Assembly (NCBI GenBank): GCA_044432865.1
Contig: JAWXUF010000034.1
Coordinates: forward strand, 1 to 12,892
Origin: JAWXUE01 sp044432865
Lineage (GTDB): Bacteria > Bacillota_I > Bacilli_A > Acholeplasmatales > Anaeroplasmataceae
DNA: 12,892 nucleotides
Direction of reading: 5' to 3'
Position numbers and translations under genes: made by a program. This document shows positions 1-6,598 of this stretch, one piece after another; positions within the stretch are counted from its first letter, which is position 1, and each line of letters begins with the position of its first letter. A model generated the notes under the pieces. The model was not told where the DNA came from. It saw only the letters and a list, made by a program, of their open reading frames with translations, and searched no databases.

Positions 1-232
1 TGATGATATTAGATTTATTAGAAGATTAGTAAGAGACACATCTACACGCGGTAGAACACAAGAAAGTGTAATAAATCAGTACTTAAAAACTGTTAAGCCA
101 ATGCACTACAAATACGTTAAACCAAGTAAAAGATATGCTGATATTATAATACCAAATGATAAACAACACGAAGTTGCTGTTGATATTATAATAAGTAAAA
201 TTAAAGAGATAATAAATGGAGGTAAAATATGA
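1..232 (+). CDS. udk: Uridine kinase, C-terminal fragment (5' end outside window)
   Basis: Partial gene: 76 complete codons are visible in frame from base 2 to a TGA stop at 230-232. The fragment carries the typical uridine/cytidine kinase C-terminus: an Arg-rich helix (RFIRRLVRDT, then RGRTQESVINQYL), the KPMH motif, and a strand following PSKRYADIII. The enzyme phosphorylates uridine and cytidine to UMP and CMP with ATP or GTP in cytoplasmic pyrimidine salvage. The P-loop and nucleoside-binding half are missing because the window begins inside the gene. The stop overlaps the start of the next gene (ATGA), so the two are probably cotranscribed and translationally coupled. Family assignment rests on the C-terminal motifs only but these are distinctive. 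Confidence 0.9.
   Translation, partial: DDIRFIRRLVRDTSTRGRTQESVINQYLKTVKPMHYKYVKPSKRYADIIIPNDKQHEVAVDIIISKIKEIINGGKI
218..223 (+). promoter_or_regulatory. Ribosome binding site of mtnN inside the udk 3' end
   Basis: GGAGGT lies five bases before the ATG at 229, within the last codons of udk. It fixes the mtnN start and supports translation directly after udk termination. Confidence 0.85.
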
Positions 233-912
233 TTGCTATAGTATGTGCAATGGAAAATGAACTAGCATTTTATAAATTAAAATTAGAGAACTTAATTACA
301 GTGACACACTCGAATCAAGAATTTTTAACTGGTGATTTAAGTGGAAAGAAAGTTGTATTAACTAAATGTGGTATTGGTAAAGTTAATTCTGCTGTAATTA
401 CAACTATTTTAATCCAAAACTTTAAACCAAGTGTAATTATTAACACTGGTATTGCTGGTGGAGTAAAACCACTTCAAACAGGAGATATTTTTATTGCAAA
501 TAATTTTGTGTATGGTGATTTTAATTTAGAAGTTTTCGGATATGCTAAAGGACAAGTTCCTGGAATGGAACAATTCTTTGAATCTTCTTCTAAACACTCT
601 TCTTTATTTAAAGAATATTTAAATTCAACTAATGTTTCATTCAAAGATGGACTAGTTGTTACTCAAGACTCATTTATTACGTCTTTATCGCAGTTAAATG
701 GTTTATCTGATAAATTAATAGCCTCAGATATGGAAGGGGCTTCTATGGCTCATACATGTAAACTATTTGATATTCCGTTTCTATCAATTAGAATAATTTC
801 TGATGTTATTGATAATGAGAAACAAATTGATAACTACCAAGAGTTTGAAGATGAAGCTGCAAAACTTAGTAGTAAAATTACATATAAATTCTTACGTGAT
901 TCAAAAATATAA
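229..912 (+). CDS. mtnN: 5'-methylthioadenosine/S-adenosylhomocysteine nucleosidase
   Basis: Complete 227-residue protein of normal length for the family. It cleaves the adenine from S-adenosylhomocysteine and methylthioadenosine in the cytoplasm, serving the activated methyl cycle and methionine salvage. Visible motifs: the N-terminal strand with AMENE, where Glu11 aligns with the catalytic-pocket Glu12 of E. coli MtnN; NTGIAGG at 72-78; DSFI at 147-150 in the purine pocket; SDMEGAS at 166-172, containing the ribose-binding Met-Glu pair (168-169); and ISDVID at 190-195 with the general acid Asp192. The segment VYGDFN (94-99) has Gly where relatives commonly have His in YHD. The start is set by GGAGG at 218. 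It follows udk with an ATGA overlap and ends just before a strong terminator, so it is the last gene of its transcript. Confidence 0.94.
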   Translation: MIAIVCAMENELAFYKLKLENLITVTHSNQEFLTGDLSGKKVVLTKCGIGKVNSAVITTILIQNFKPSVIINTGIAGGVKPLQTGDIFIANNFVYGDFNLEVFGYAKGQVPGMEQFFESSSKHSSLFKEYLNSTNVSFKDGLVVTQDSFITSLSQLNGLSDKLIASDMEGASMAHTCKLFDIPFLSIRIISDVIDNEKQIDNYQEFEDEAAKLSSKITYKFLRDSKI

Positions 913-915
913 ATT

Positions 916-944
916 AAAAGGAAATCGAAAGATTTCCTTTTTTT
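916..944 (+). terminator. Rho-independent terminator of udk-mtnN
   Basis: An 11-bp perfect stem (916-926 with 931-941; core GGAAATC/GATTTCC) closes a GAAA tetraloop and runs into a T tract up to 944. It lies four bases after the mtnN stop. Confidence 0.93.
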
Positions 945-950
945 CTATAT

Positions 951-984
951 AAAAAAGAAAACATTACATTTGCAATGTTTTCTT
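951..984 (-). terminator. Rho-independent terminator of the uronate operon
   Basis: On the minus strand an 11-bp perfect stem (984-974 with 965-955) with an eight-base loop is followed by a run of T opposite 951-956. It begins eight bases after the eda stop and ends the long minus-strand operon. It lies back to back with the mtnN terminator. Confidence 0.92.
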
Positions 985-991
985 ATAATAA

Positions 992-1633
992 TTAAGCTCT
1001 AGCTTTTTTAACTGCAGCAACAAATTGCTCAGCTAATTTAGTTACACCAGCATAATCACCAGTTTTAGCAGGTCCAGTTAAGTCTCCACCAACACCAACA
1101 GCAACAACACCAGCTTTAATCCATGTATCAACGTTATTTAATGATACACCACCTGTAGGCATGATATTAGCTTGAGGAAGAGGCCCTTTAACAGCTTTAA
1201 CATAATCAGCACCTGGTAATGAACCTGGGAATAATTTAACGATATCACATCCAGCTTCCATAGCTTTAACTACTTCAGTAATTGTGATGCATCCTGGCAT
1301 ATAAGGAACTTGGTATCTATTACATAATTGTGCAGTAGCTAAATCGAATCCTGGAGAAACGATATATTCAGCACCAGCTAAAATAGCAATTCTAGCAGTT
1401 TCAGAATCTAAAACTGTACCAGCACCTAAGATTAATTGTTCTTTAGTGAAATTCTTTTTTAATTCTCTTAATACAACATCAGCTTGATCTACAGTAAATG
1501 TAACTTCAATAGCAGGAATTCCACCATTGATACAAGCTTCAGAAATTTTGATAGCTTTTTCAACTGATTCAGCTCTAACTACAGCAACTACACCAACATC
1601 AGTGATTTTTTTGATTACTTCGATTTTTCTCAT
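992..1633 (-). CDS. eda: 2-dehydro-3-deoxy-6-phosphogluconate (KDPG) aldolase
   Basis: Complete 213-residue protein, the usual size for the family. It splits 2-keto-3-deoxy-6-phosphogluconate into pyruvate and glyceraldehyde 3-phosphate, the final step of uronate breakdown. Features: VVAVVR near the N-terminus with Arg20; IEVTF at 42-46 with Glu43, the expected general acid/base; GAGTV at 70-74; IVSPGF at 91-96; and IVKLFPG at 131-137, where Lys133 is the Schiff-base lysine. PTGGV at 159-163 forms part of the phosphate site. The ATG has an AGGAG ribosome site that overlaps the stop codon of the upstream SDR gene, with 11 bases between the genes. Last gene of the operon, directly before the terminator. 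Codon choice is strongly biased (ATC, GGT, GTA), suggesting good expression. Confidence 0.95.
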   Translation of the reverse strand: MRKIEVIKKITDVGVVAVVRAESVEKAIKISEACINGGIPAIEVTFTVDQADVVLRELKKNFTKEQLILGAGTVLDSETARIAILAGAEYIVSPGFDLATAQLCNRYQVPYMPGCITITEVVKAMEAGCDIVKLFPGSLPGADYVKAVKGPLPQANIMPTGGVSLNNVDTWIKAGVVAVGVGGDLTGPAKTGDYAGVTKLAEQFVAAVKKARA

Positions 1634-1644
1634 TTTATTTTCTC

Positions 1645-2436
1645 CTATTTTACTTGTTTTCCTATATAAGATGATAAACCACCATCTACATATATAATTT
1701 GCCCATTAACAAAATCTGATGCACTAGATGATAAAAATATTGCTGGACCCATTAAATCTTCAGGATTTCCCCAACGACCCATAGGTGTTTTAGATTTAAT
1801 AAATTTATCAAACGGATGATCTGCTCCATCTTCCTGTTTAGTTCTTAATGGTTCAGTTAAAGGTGTGGAAATATACCCTGGACCTATTCCGTTACATTGA
1901 ATATTATATTCACCATATTCTGATGCAATATTCTTTGTTAACATTTTTAGTCCACCTTTTGCAGCAGCATAAGCTGATACAGTTTCCCTACCAAACTCAC
2001 TCATCATAGAACATATATTTATAATCTTACCACTTCTTTTTTTCATCATTGACGGCAATACAGCTTTCGCCATTATGAATGGACCAATCAAATCAACATT
2101 AACAACATGGTTAAAATCAGTTACTTCCATTTCGTGCATTGGAGTCCTTTTAATTATCCCAGCATTATTAACTAGAATATCAATTTCTCCTATATTAGCT
2201 TCGATGTGTTTTATTGAACTTATTACTTCATTTTCGTTTGTAACATCAAATACGTAACCATATGCTTTAATACCATCTTGTTTATATTGATCCAAAGCTC
2301 TATTTTTTGAATCAAGAGAGAAAGTATTAAATACAATAGTAGCTCCAGCGTTAGCTAACCCCTTAGCGATACCGTATCCAATACTTTCTTTTCCTGTTCC
2401 AGTTATAAGTGCTATTTTACCTTTTAAATTAAACAT
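1645..2436 (-). CDS. SDR oxidoreductase, gluconate 5-dehydrogenase / KduD-DhuD type
   Basis: Complete 263-residue classical short-chain dehydrogenase. Cofactor loop TGTGKESIG at 12-20, NNAG at 90-93, catalytic Ser143, Tyr156 and Lys160 (YAAAK), and a C-terminal YVDGG turn. The stretches SEFGRETVSAYAAAK, YNIQCNGIGPGYISTP and the HPFDKFI/RWGNPEDL region are typical of gluconate 5-dehydrogenases and of the reductases (KduD, streptococcal DhuD) that make 2-keto-3-deoxygluconate from the diketo-uronate. Between kdgK and eda this second role is the likelier one (inference). KduD/DhuD normally work after a KduI/DhuI isomerase, which is not in the window. Good AAGGAG site eight bases before the ATG; 21 bases after kdgK. 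Codon usage is less biased than in its neighbours (more ATA, GGA, CTT). Confidence 0.85.
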   Translation of the reverse strand: MFNLKGKIALITGTGKESIGYGIAKGLANAGATIVFNTFSLDSKNRALDQYKQDGIKAYGYVFDVTNENEVISSIKHIEANIGEIDILVNNAGIIKRTPMHEMEVTDFNHVVNVDLIGPFIMAKAVLPSMMKKRSGKIINICSMMSEFGRETVSAYAAAKGGLKMLTKNIASEYGEYNIQCNGIGPGYISTPLTEPLRTKQEDGADHPFDKFIKSKTPMGRWGNPEDLMGPAIFLSSSASDFVNGQIIYVDGGLSSYIGKQVK

Positions 2437-2457
2437 AATAATAGCTCCTTATTTTTA

Positions 2458-3504
2458 TTATCTTTGAACTCTACCGTTAGTGTTACCACCAGCTAAACTT
2501 TCAACTTCTTCTTCAGAAACTAGATTGAAATCTCCATTGATAGTGTGTTTTAAAGCAGATGCAGCAACAGCAAATTCTAATGCTTCACCTTGAGTAGGTT
2601 TAGTTAATAAACCATGAATTACCCCACCAGAGAATGAATCTCCTCCACCAACACGGTCAACGATTGGGTTAATATCATATCTTTTTGATTCATAGAATTC
2701 TTTACCATCATAGATTAAAGCTTTCCATCCATTATGAGATGCACTGAAAGACTCTCTTAATGTAGTAATGTTATAAGTAAATCCAAATTGTTTAGACATT
2801 TGAGTAAAGATAGCTTTGTATCCTTCAGCTCCAGTGTGTCCACCTTCAACGTCTGCATCTGGTTTAAATCCTAAACATAATTCAGCATCTTCTTCATTAC
2901 CAATACATACATCAACATATTCCATTAAAGGAATCATAACTGCTTGAGCTTCTTCAGTTGTCCATAATTTTTTACGGAAGTTTAAATCTACAGAAACTGT
3001 TACACCATGTTTTTGAGCTGCTTTACAAGCTGCTAAAGTTACTGCTGCAGCTTCTTTAGAAATCGCAGGAGTTATCCCTGACCAATGGAACCAAGAAGCA
3101 CCTTTCATAATTGCATCAAAATCAAAATCAGCAATTGTTGCTTCAGCAATAGCAGAAGCTGCTCTATCATAAACTACTTTAGAAGGACGCATAGAAGCTC
3201 CTGTTTCTAAAAAGTAAATACCAACTCTATCTCCACCACGAGCGATATAATCAGTTTTTACACCATATTGTCTAACAGCATTAACAGCTGATTGTCCAAT
3301 TTCATGTGTAGGTAATTTTGTTACGAAATAAGCTTCATGTCCGTAATTAGCTAAAGATACAGCAACGTTTGCTTCTCCCCCACCATAAACTACATCAAAT
3401 GAATTACTTTGTACAAATCTTTTATTTCCTTCAGTAGAAAGACGTAACATGATTTCTCCTAATGTTACAACTTTTCCTAATCCTTGTTTAATCTTTTTTG
3501 CCAT
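2458..3504 (-). CDS. kdgK: 2-keto-3-deoxygluconate kinase (PfkB family)
   Basis: Complete 348-residue sugar kinase of the PfkB/ribokinase family. It phosphorylates 2-keto-3-deoxygluconate to KDPG with ATP, feeding Eda encoded two genes downstream. Features: the N-terminal substrate lid and GGGEANVAVSLA motif at 41-52; RPSKVVYDR at 106-114 and SVDLNFRKKLW at 171-181, both characteristic of KDG kinases; and the C-terminal PfkB signature DRVGGGDSFSGG at 283-294 with catalytic base Asp289 and its anion-hole glycines. The start has AAGGAG nine bases upstream. It is preceded by a 96-base gap holding a palindromic hairpin, the longest gene gap in this half of the operon, so kdgK-SDR-eda may be separately tuned. 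Strongly biased codons. Confidence 0.93.
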   Translation of the reverse strand: MAKKIKQGLGKVVTLGEIMLRLSTEGNKRFVQSNSFDVVYGGGEANVAVSLANYGHEAYFVTKLPTHEIGQSAVNAVRQYGVKTDYIARGGDRVGIYFLETGASMRPSKVVYDRAASAIAEATIADFDFDAIMKGASWFHWSGITPAISKEAAAVTLAACKAAQKHGVTVSVDLNFRKKLWTTEEAQAVMIPLMEYVDVCIGNEEDAELCLGFKPDADVEGGHTGAEGYKAIFTQMSKQFGFTYNITTLRESFSASHNGWKALIYDGKEFYESKRYDINPIVDRVGGGDSFSGGVIHGLLTKPTQGEALEFAVAASALKHTINGDFNLVSEEEVESLAGGNTNGRVQR

Positions 3505-3543
3505 GATTAAATTCTCCTTATTTTTATATATATTATTAACATT

Positions 3544-3575
3544 TTAGGCCATAGTTCATAAAGAACTTGGCCTAA
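3544..3575 (-). promoter_or_regulatory. GC-rich palindrome/hairpin in the leader of kdgK
   Basis: TTAGGCCA (3544-3551) plus AGTTC (3553-3557) pair with GAACT (3563-3567) plus TGGCCTAA (3568-3575): 13 base pairs, a one-base bulge and a five-base ATAAA loop. On the minus strand no T run follows, so it is not a standard terminator. It could be an mRNA processing or stability hairpin, or a repressor operator. No convincing -35 element is seen around it. Confidence 0.6.
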
Positions 3576-3600
3576 TTTGTTATTTAAATGTAGTTAAAGA

Positions 3601-4350
3601 TTATAATAAATCTTGTCCACCGTTGATTTGAACTACTTCACCTGTCATGAAAGATGCTTTTTCAGACACTAAGAAACTGATAACAGTACCAACTTCACTA
3701 GCTTGTCCTAATCTTTTCATTAAGATGTTATTTTTCCAAGATTCAAATACTTCTGGCTTAGTAGCTCTGATTTGATCATGGAATGGAGTATCGATAGTAC
3801 CTGGAGATACTGCGTTTACTCTAATTCCGAACTCAGCTAAGTCTTTAGCTAAAGCTCTAGTTAATAATAATACTGCACCTTTACTTACACCGTAAATACC
3901 AGCACCTGGTCCACCAGCGTTATATGCTGCGTTAGATGCAAAGTTGATGATTGATGCATTTTCTGATTTTTTTAAGAATGGAATAGCTGCTCTAGATGCA
4001 AAGAATGCTGTATCTAAATTTAAAGCCATAACGCTTCTAAAGAATTCAGTAGTCATTTCTTCGAAACGAGAACGTCCTCCTAAACCACCAGTGTTATTGA
4101 TTAATACATCGATAACTCCGTGTTTTTCTCCGATTGTTTTGATTCCTTCATTAACTGCAGCTTCATTAGTTCCATCGAATGGATAAAATTCAACTGTAGC
4201 TCCTGCTTTTTCTAATTCTGCAACAGCATTTTTACCTGCTTCAGCATCAATACCATTTAAACAAATTGTATATCCATCTTTAGCTAATTCTTTAGCTGTA
4301 GCAAGACCGATACCACCTGTACCACCTGTAATAACTGCGATTTTTTTCAT
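3601..4350 (-). CDS. SDR oxidoreductase, candidate DEH/keto-uronate reductase
   Basis: Complete 249-residue classical short-chain dehydrogenase. Cofactor motif GGTGGIG at 9-15, NNTGG at 85-89 (NNAG in most relatives), structural Asn111, catalytic Ser139, Tyr153 and Lys157 (YGVSK), then VSPGTIDTPF at 181-190 and an INGG turn near the C-terminus. Its position directly after the KdgF-bearing lyase and before kdgK suggests it reduces the linear 4-deoxy-5-hexulose uronate (DEH) to 2-keto-3-deoxygluconate, as SDR-type DEH reductases do in alginate degraders. This is context-based inference; the sequence alone gives only SDR, with FabG-like or other substrates possible. AGAGGA site about seven bases before the ATG; 25 bases after the lyase. 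Codon usage is highly biased, like kdgK and eda. Confidence 0.82.
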   Translation of the reverse strand: MKKIAVITGGTGGIGLATAKELAKDGYTICLNGIDAEAGKNAVAELEKAGATVEFYPFDGTNEAAVNEGIKTIGEKHGVIDVLINNTGGLGGRSRFEEMTTEFFRSVMALNLDTAFFASRAAIPFLKKSENASIINFASNAAYNAGGPGAGIYGVSKGAVLLLTRALAKDLAEFGIRVNAVSPGTIDTPFHDQIRATKPEVFESWKNNILMKRLGQASEVGTVISFLVSEKASFMTGEVVQINGGQDLL

Positions 4351-4375
4351 AATTATTTCCTCTTTCTTTTCTAGA

Positions 4376-6598
4376 CTATAAAAAGTCTTTTCTCATAGGT
4401 GTGAAAATATCAATTAACATACCTTTTTTTAAACATACTGCACCATGCATTATGTTTGGCTCTTTATAAAGCGAGTCTCCTGCTTTAACTAATTTAGTTT
4501 CCTCACCGATCGTGAATTCAAATTCACCAGATACAATGTATGTACATTGTTCATGAGGATGGTTGTGCATTGCACCAATTGCACCTGTTTCAAATGCAAC
4601 TTCACAAACCATTAGGTTATCATTGTAAGATATAACTTTTCTAGTTACACCATCACCCACTACTTTTGCTTCAATTTCATCATTGAAGAAGTAATGTTGA
4701 ATATCTTTTTCATTTACACTCATAGTCATTTTATATTCAATTTGTGTTCCAGTTTCTCTAACAAGAATAGTAGTTCTTGTTTTATTAACAGGGTTGTCCA
4801 TTGTTTGTAAAAGATATACTTCTTTTCCTTTAGCATCTACATCTAAACGAATAGCTTTACTATCTTTGTAAAAATCAAATTCAATTACATCTGCATTAGT
4901 TTTTACACGTTTTACATCAACAATATGTTCATACCCGTTTTTATCAAATCCTAAAGATGCATCTTCTAACACTAGGTTAGGTACAAATTTAATATCTGAT
5001 TCTAAATGGAATACATAATCAAATATTGCCTCCTTTTTTGCTACTACTTTATATATATCAATAAAACCATCATTTGTCAACTTAATGTTACGAATATAGT
5101 CGACATTTGGGTAAACATTTTTAGCTTCACATTCAATACTATTTTTTGTATAGTTTATAGTATTTCCTGGACTAGTAGAAACAATATCTTCACCATTCAT
5201 AATGATTGTATTGTGTGCTAAAGATTTTGTATGCCATTCTTTACATAATCTTGCTCTATACCCAGCATTACTAATATCTCTACTTATTAAATCATCTTGA
5301 TGCATAACCTCGATATTAATTAAATCAGGATGTGCATGAGATGGTGTATTCATACCATACTTAACAAATACATTTAAGTCTTTATTTCTTAACATTGCAA
5401 AACTTGAAGAAGGATAATTTTGAGTTATTGGATAAACAACTTTGTAATCATTTATGTCAATATCCGTATTTAATAATAAACCTTCTAAAGCAATCTCGTT
5501 GTTAATATAATAAGGTTTAGATAAAGGTAATTGAGTCCTTGGTAATTTATTATTTTCAATATTTTTTAGTAAGTTACCAATTTCACTATCAACTCCAAAA
5601 GCTTTTGCAGCTGTATGATAAATATAGCTATATGTTTTTAAATTAACACTTGGCCAACCATCATTTGGATTTGGAAGGAAGTGATTATCGAATGCATAGT
5701 TATATGCACTAATAAACATTTTTTCCAAAATTGCTTCTTCTTTTCCAAATTCATAATTATACATTTTTGAAAATAATAATAAAGTACTCATTCCCTCTAA
5801 TGTAAAGAAATTATAATGTATTGATCCTTCATACCAGAACCCATCCACAGTAACACCTTCATTAAGTTGTTTTCTAATATTGAATGGACCATTAAAAGCA
5901 TACTCAATCATTTCTTTATCGTTAAAGAATAATCCAATTGTTCCAATTGCAGAATTTTTCCAACAAGAAATGTTATGTACTTTATCAACTTGTGGTTTTA
6001 ATAATTTAAAGATTTCTTTGAATAAATTTTCATAAACAAAATCTAGGAATTCCTTATCTAAATCATCTTTTACTATTTCAAGTGTTTGAATCATTCTTAT
6101 TGTTATAATAGATTCATTCAATCCTTGTGGTAAAATCCTACCACAACCCCACTTCATTTCTTCGATAGTATCAAATTCTAATCTCTCTTTATTATGAAGT
6201 CTAAATTTAGTGTAATTTTCAGCATAAAATCCAATGATTTTCTTTACAATGTTTAAATGATTCACATCATTTGTTACTTTATATACTGCTGCAGCCTTCC
6301 AAGCGTTAAGAATTGCTTGATTTCTATAAAAGTACACCCAAACTCCATCATAAATAGGATCTTTGAATGTCTTTCCACATACTTCACATTTATGATCATG
6401 CGGCTTGTTAATATCAAATATTAATCGTCCTCCATCATGATCACAGAAGTAGTTGTGTCCCCATTCACTCATAAGTGATGGATCATCTTTAAATGAAGCG
6501 GAAAATTCTTCCGCTTCTTTTTTCATTATATTAATAGAATTTTTATATACAGGGTTTTTCTCTATTGCATTTAAAAAGTTACTATTTAAGTACTTCAT
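4376..6598 (-). CDS. Heparinase II/III-family lyase fused to a C-terminal KdgF-type cupin
   Basis: Complete 740-residue two-part protein without signal peptide, so cytoplasmic. Residues about 1-640 are a heparinase II/III-type lyase: an N-terminal Cys/His cluster (Cys52, His54, His67, His69, Cys71, Cys74), an alpha/alpha-toroid with VHNISCWKNSAIG at 207-219 and DGFWYEGSIHYNF at 252-264 (candidate catalytic Asn209, Tyr256, His261/Tyr262), and a beta-domain with SHAHPD at 420-425 and AHNT at 461-464. This layout resembles exolytic alginate and GAG lyases (PL15/PL12-like). Residues about 641-740 form a cupin: HNHPHEQ at 678-684, His718, and IDIFTPMRKDFL at the end. These match KdgF, which linearises 4,5-unsaturated monouronates. 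One chain would release the sugar and convert it. It overlaps the preceding lyase gene by 17 bases and has only a weak ribosome site, suggesting coupling. Exact substrate is unknown. Confidence 0.88.
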   Translation of the reverse strand: MKYLNSNFLNAIEKNPVYKNSINIMKKEAEEFSASFKDDPSLMSEWGHNYFCDHDGGRLIFDINKPHDHKCEVCGKTFKDPIYDGVWVYFYRNQAILNAWKAAAVYKVTNDVNHLNIVKKIIGFYAENYTKFRLHNKERLEFDTIEEMKWGCGRILPQGLNESIITIRMIQTLEIVKDDLDKEFLDFVYENLFKEIFKLLKPQVDKVHNISCWKNSAIGTIGLFFNDKEMIEYAFNGPFNIRKQLNEGVTVDGFWYEGSIHYNFFTLEGMSTLLLFSKMYNYEFGKEEAILEKMFISAYNYAFDNHFLPNPNDGWPSVNLKTYSYIYHTAAKAFGVDSEIGNLLKNIENNKLPRTQLPLSKPYYINNEIALEGLLLNTDIDINDYKVVYPITQNYPSSSFAMLRNKDLNVFVKYGMNTPSHAHPDLINIEVMHQDDLISRDISNAGYRARLCKEWHTKSLAHNTIIMNGEDIVSTSPGNTINYTKNSIECEAKNVYPNVDYIRNIKLTNDGFIDIYKVVAKKEAIFDYVFHLESDIKFVPNLVLEDASLGFDKNGYEHIVDVKRVKTNADVIEFDFYKDSKAIRLDVDAKGKEVYLLQTMDNPVNKTRTTILVRETGTQIEYKMTMSVNEKDIQHYFFNDEIEAKVVGDGVTRKVISYNDNLMVCEVAFETGAIGAMHNHPHEQCTYIVSGEFEFTIGEETKLVKAGDSLYKEPNIMHGAVCLKKGMLIDIFTPMRKDFL
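6495..6523 (+). other. Terminator-like hairpin, antisense within the lyase-KdgF gene
   Basis: On the plus strand a perfect 9-bp stem GAAGCGGAA/TTCCGCTTC (6495-6503 with 6509-6517) with a five-base loop is followed by six T. It has the form of an intrinsic terminator, but lies inside a minus-strand coding region (codons of about residues 26-35). It would stop antisense transcripts. In the sense mRNA it is only a hairpin near the 5' end of the gene. It may be chance. Confidence 0.4.

Noticed and set aside
3520..3545. Possible promoter of kdgK in the TATATATA-rich stretch
   Set aside because: A -10-like TA run is easy to find in such AT-rich DNA, and no matching -35 element is seen at proper distance.
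3944..4186. 80-codon plus-strand frame inside the first SDR gene
   Set aside because: Antisense to a clear SDR with intact catalytic motifs; its length is explained by the codon bias of the SDR.
5006..5221. 71-codon plus-strand frame inside the lyase-KdgF gene
   Set aside because: Antisense to conserved lyase beta-domain sequence; Ile/Tyr/Cys-rich translation typical of AT-rich noise.
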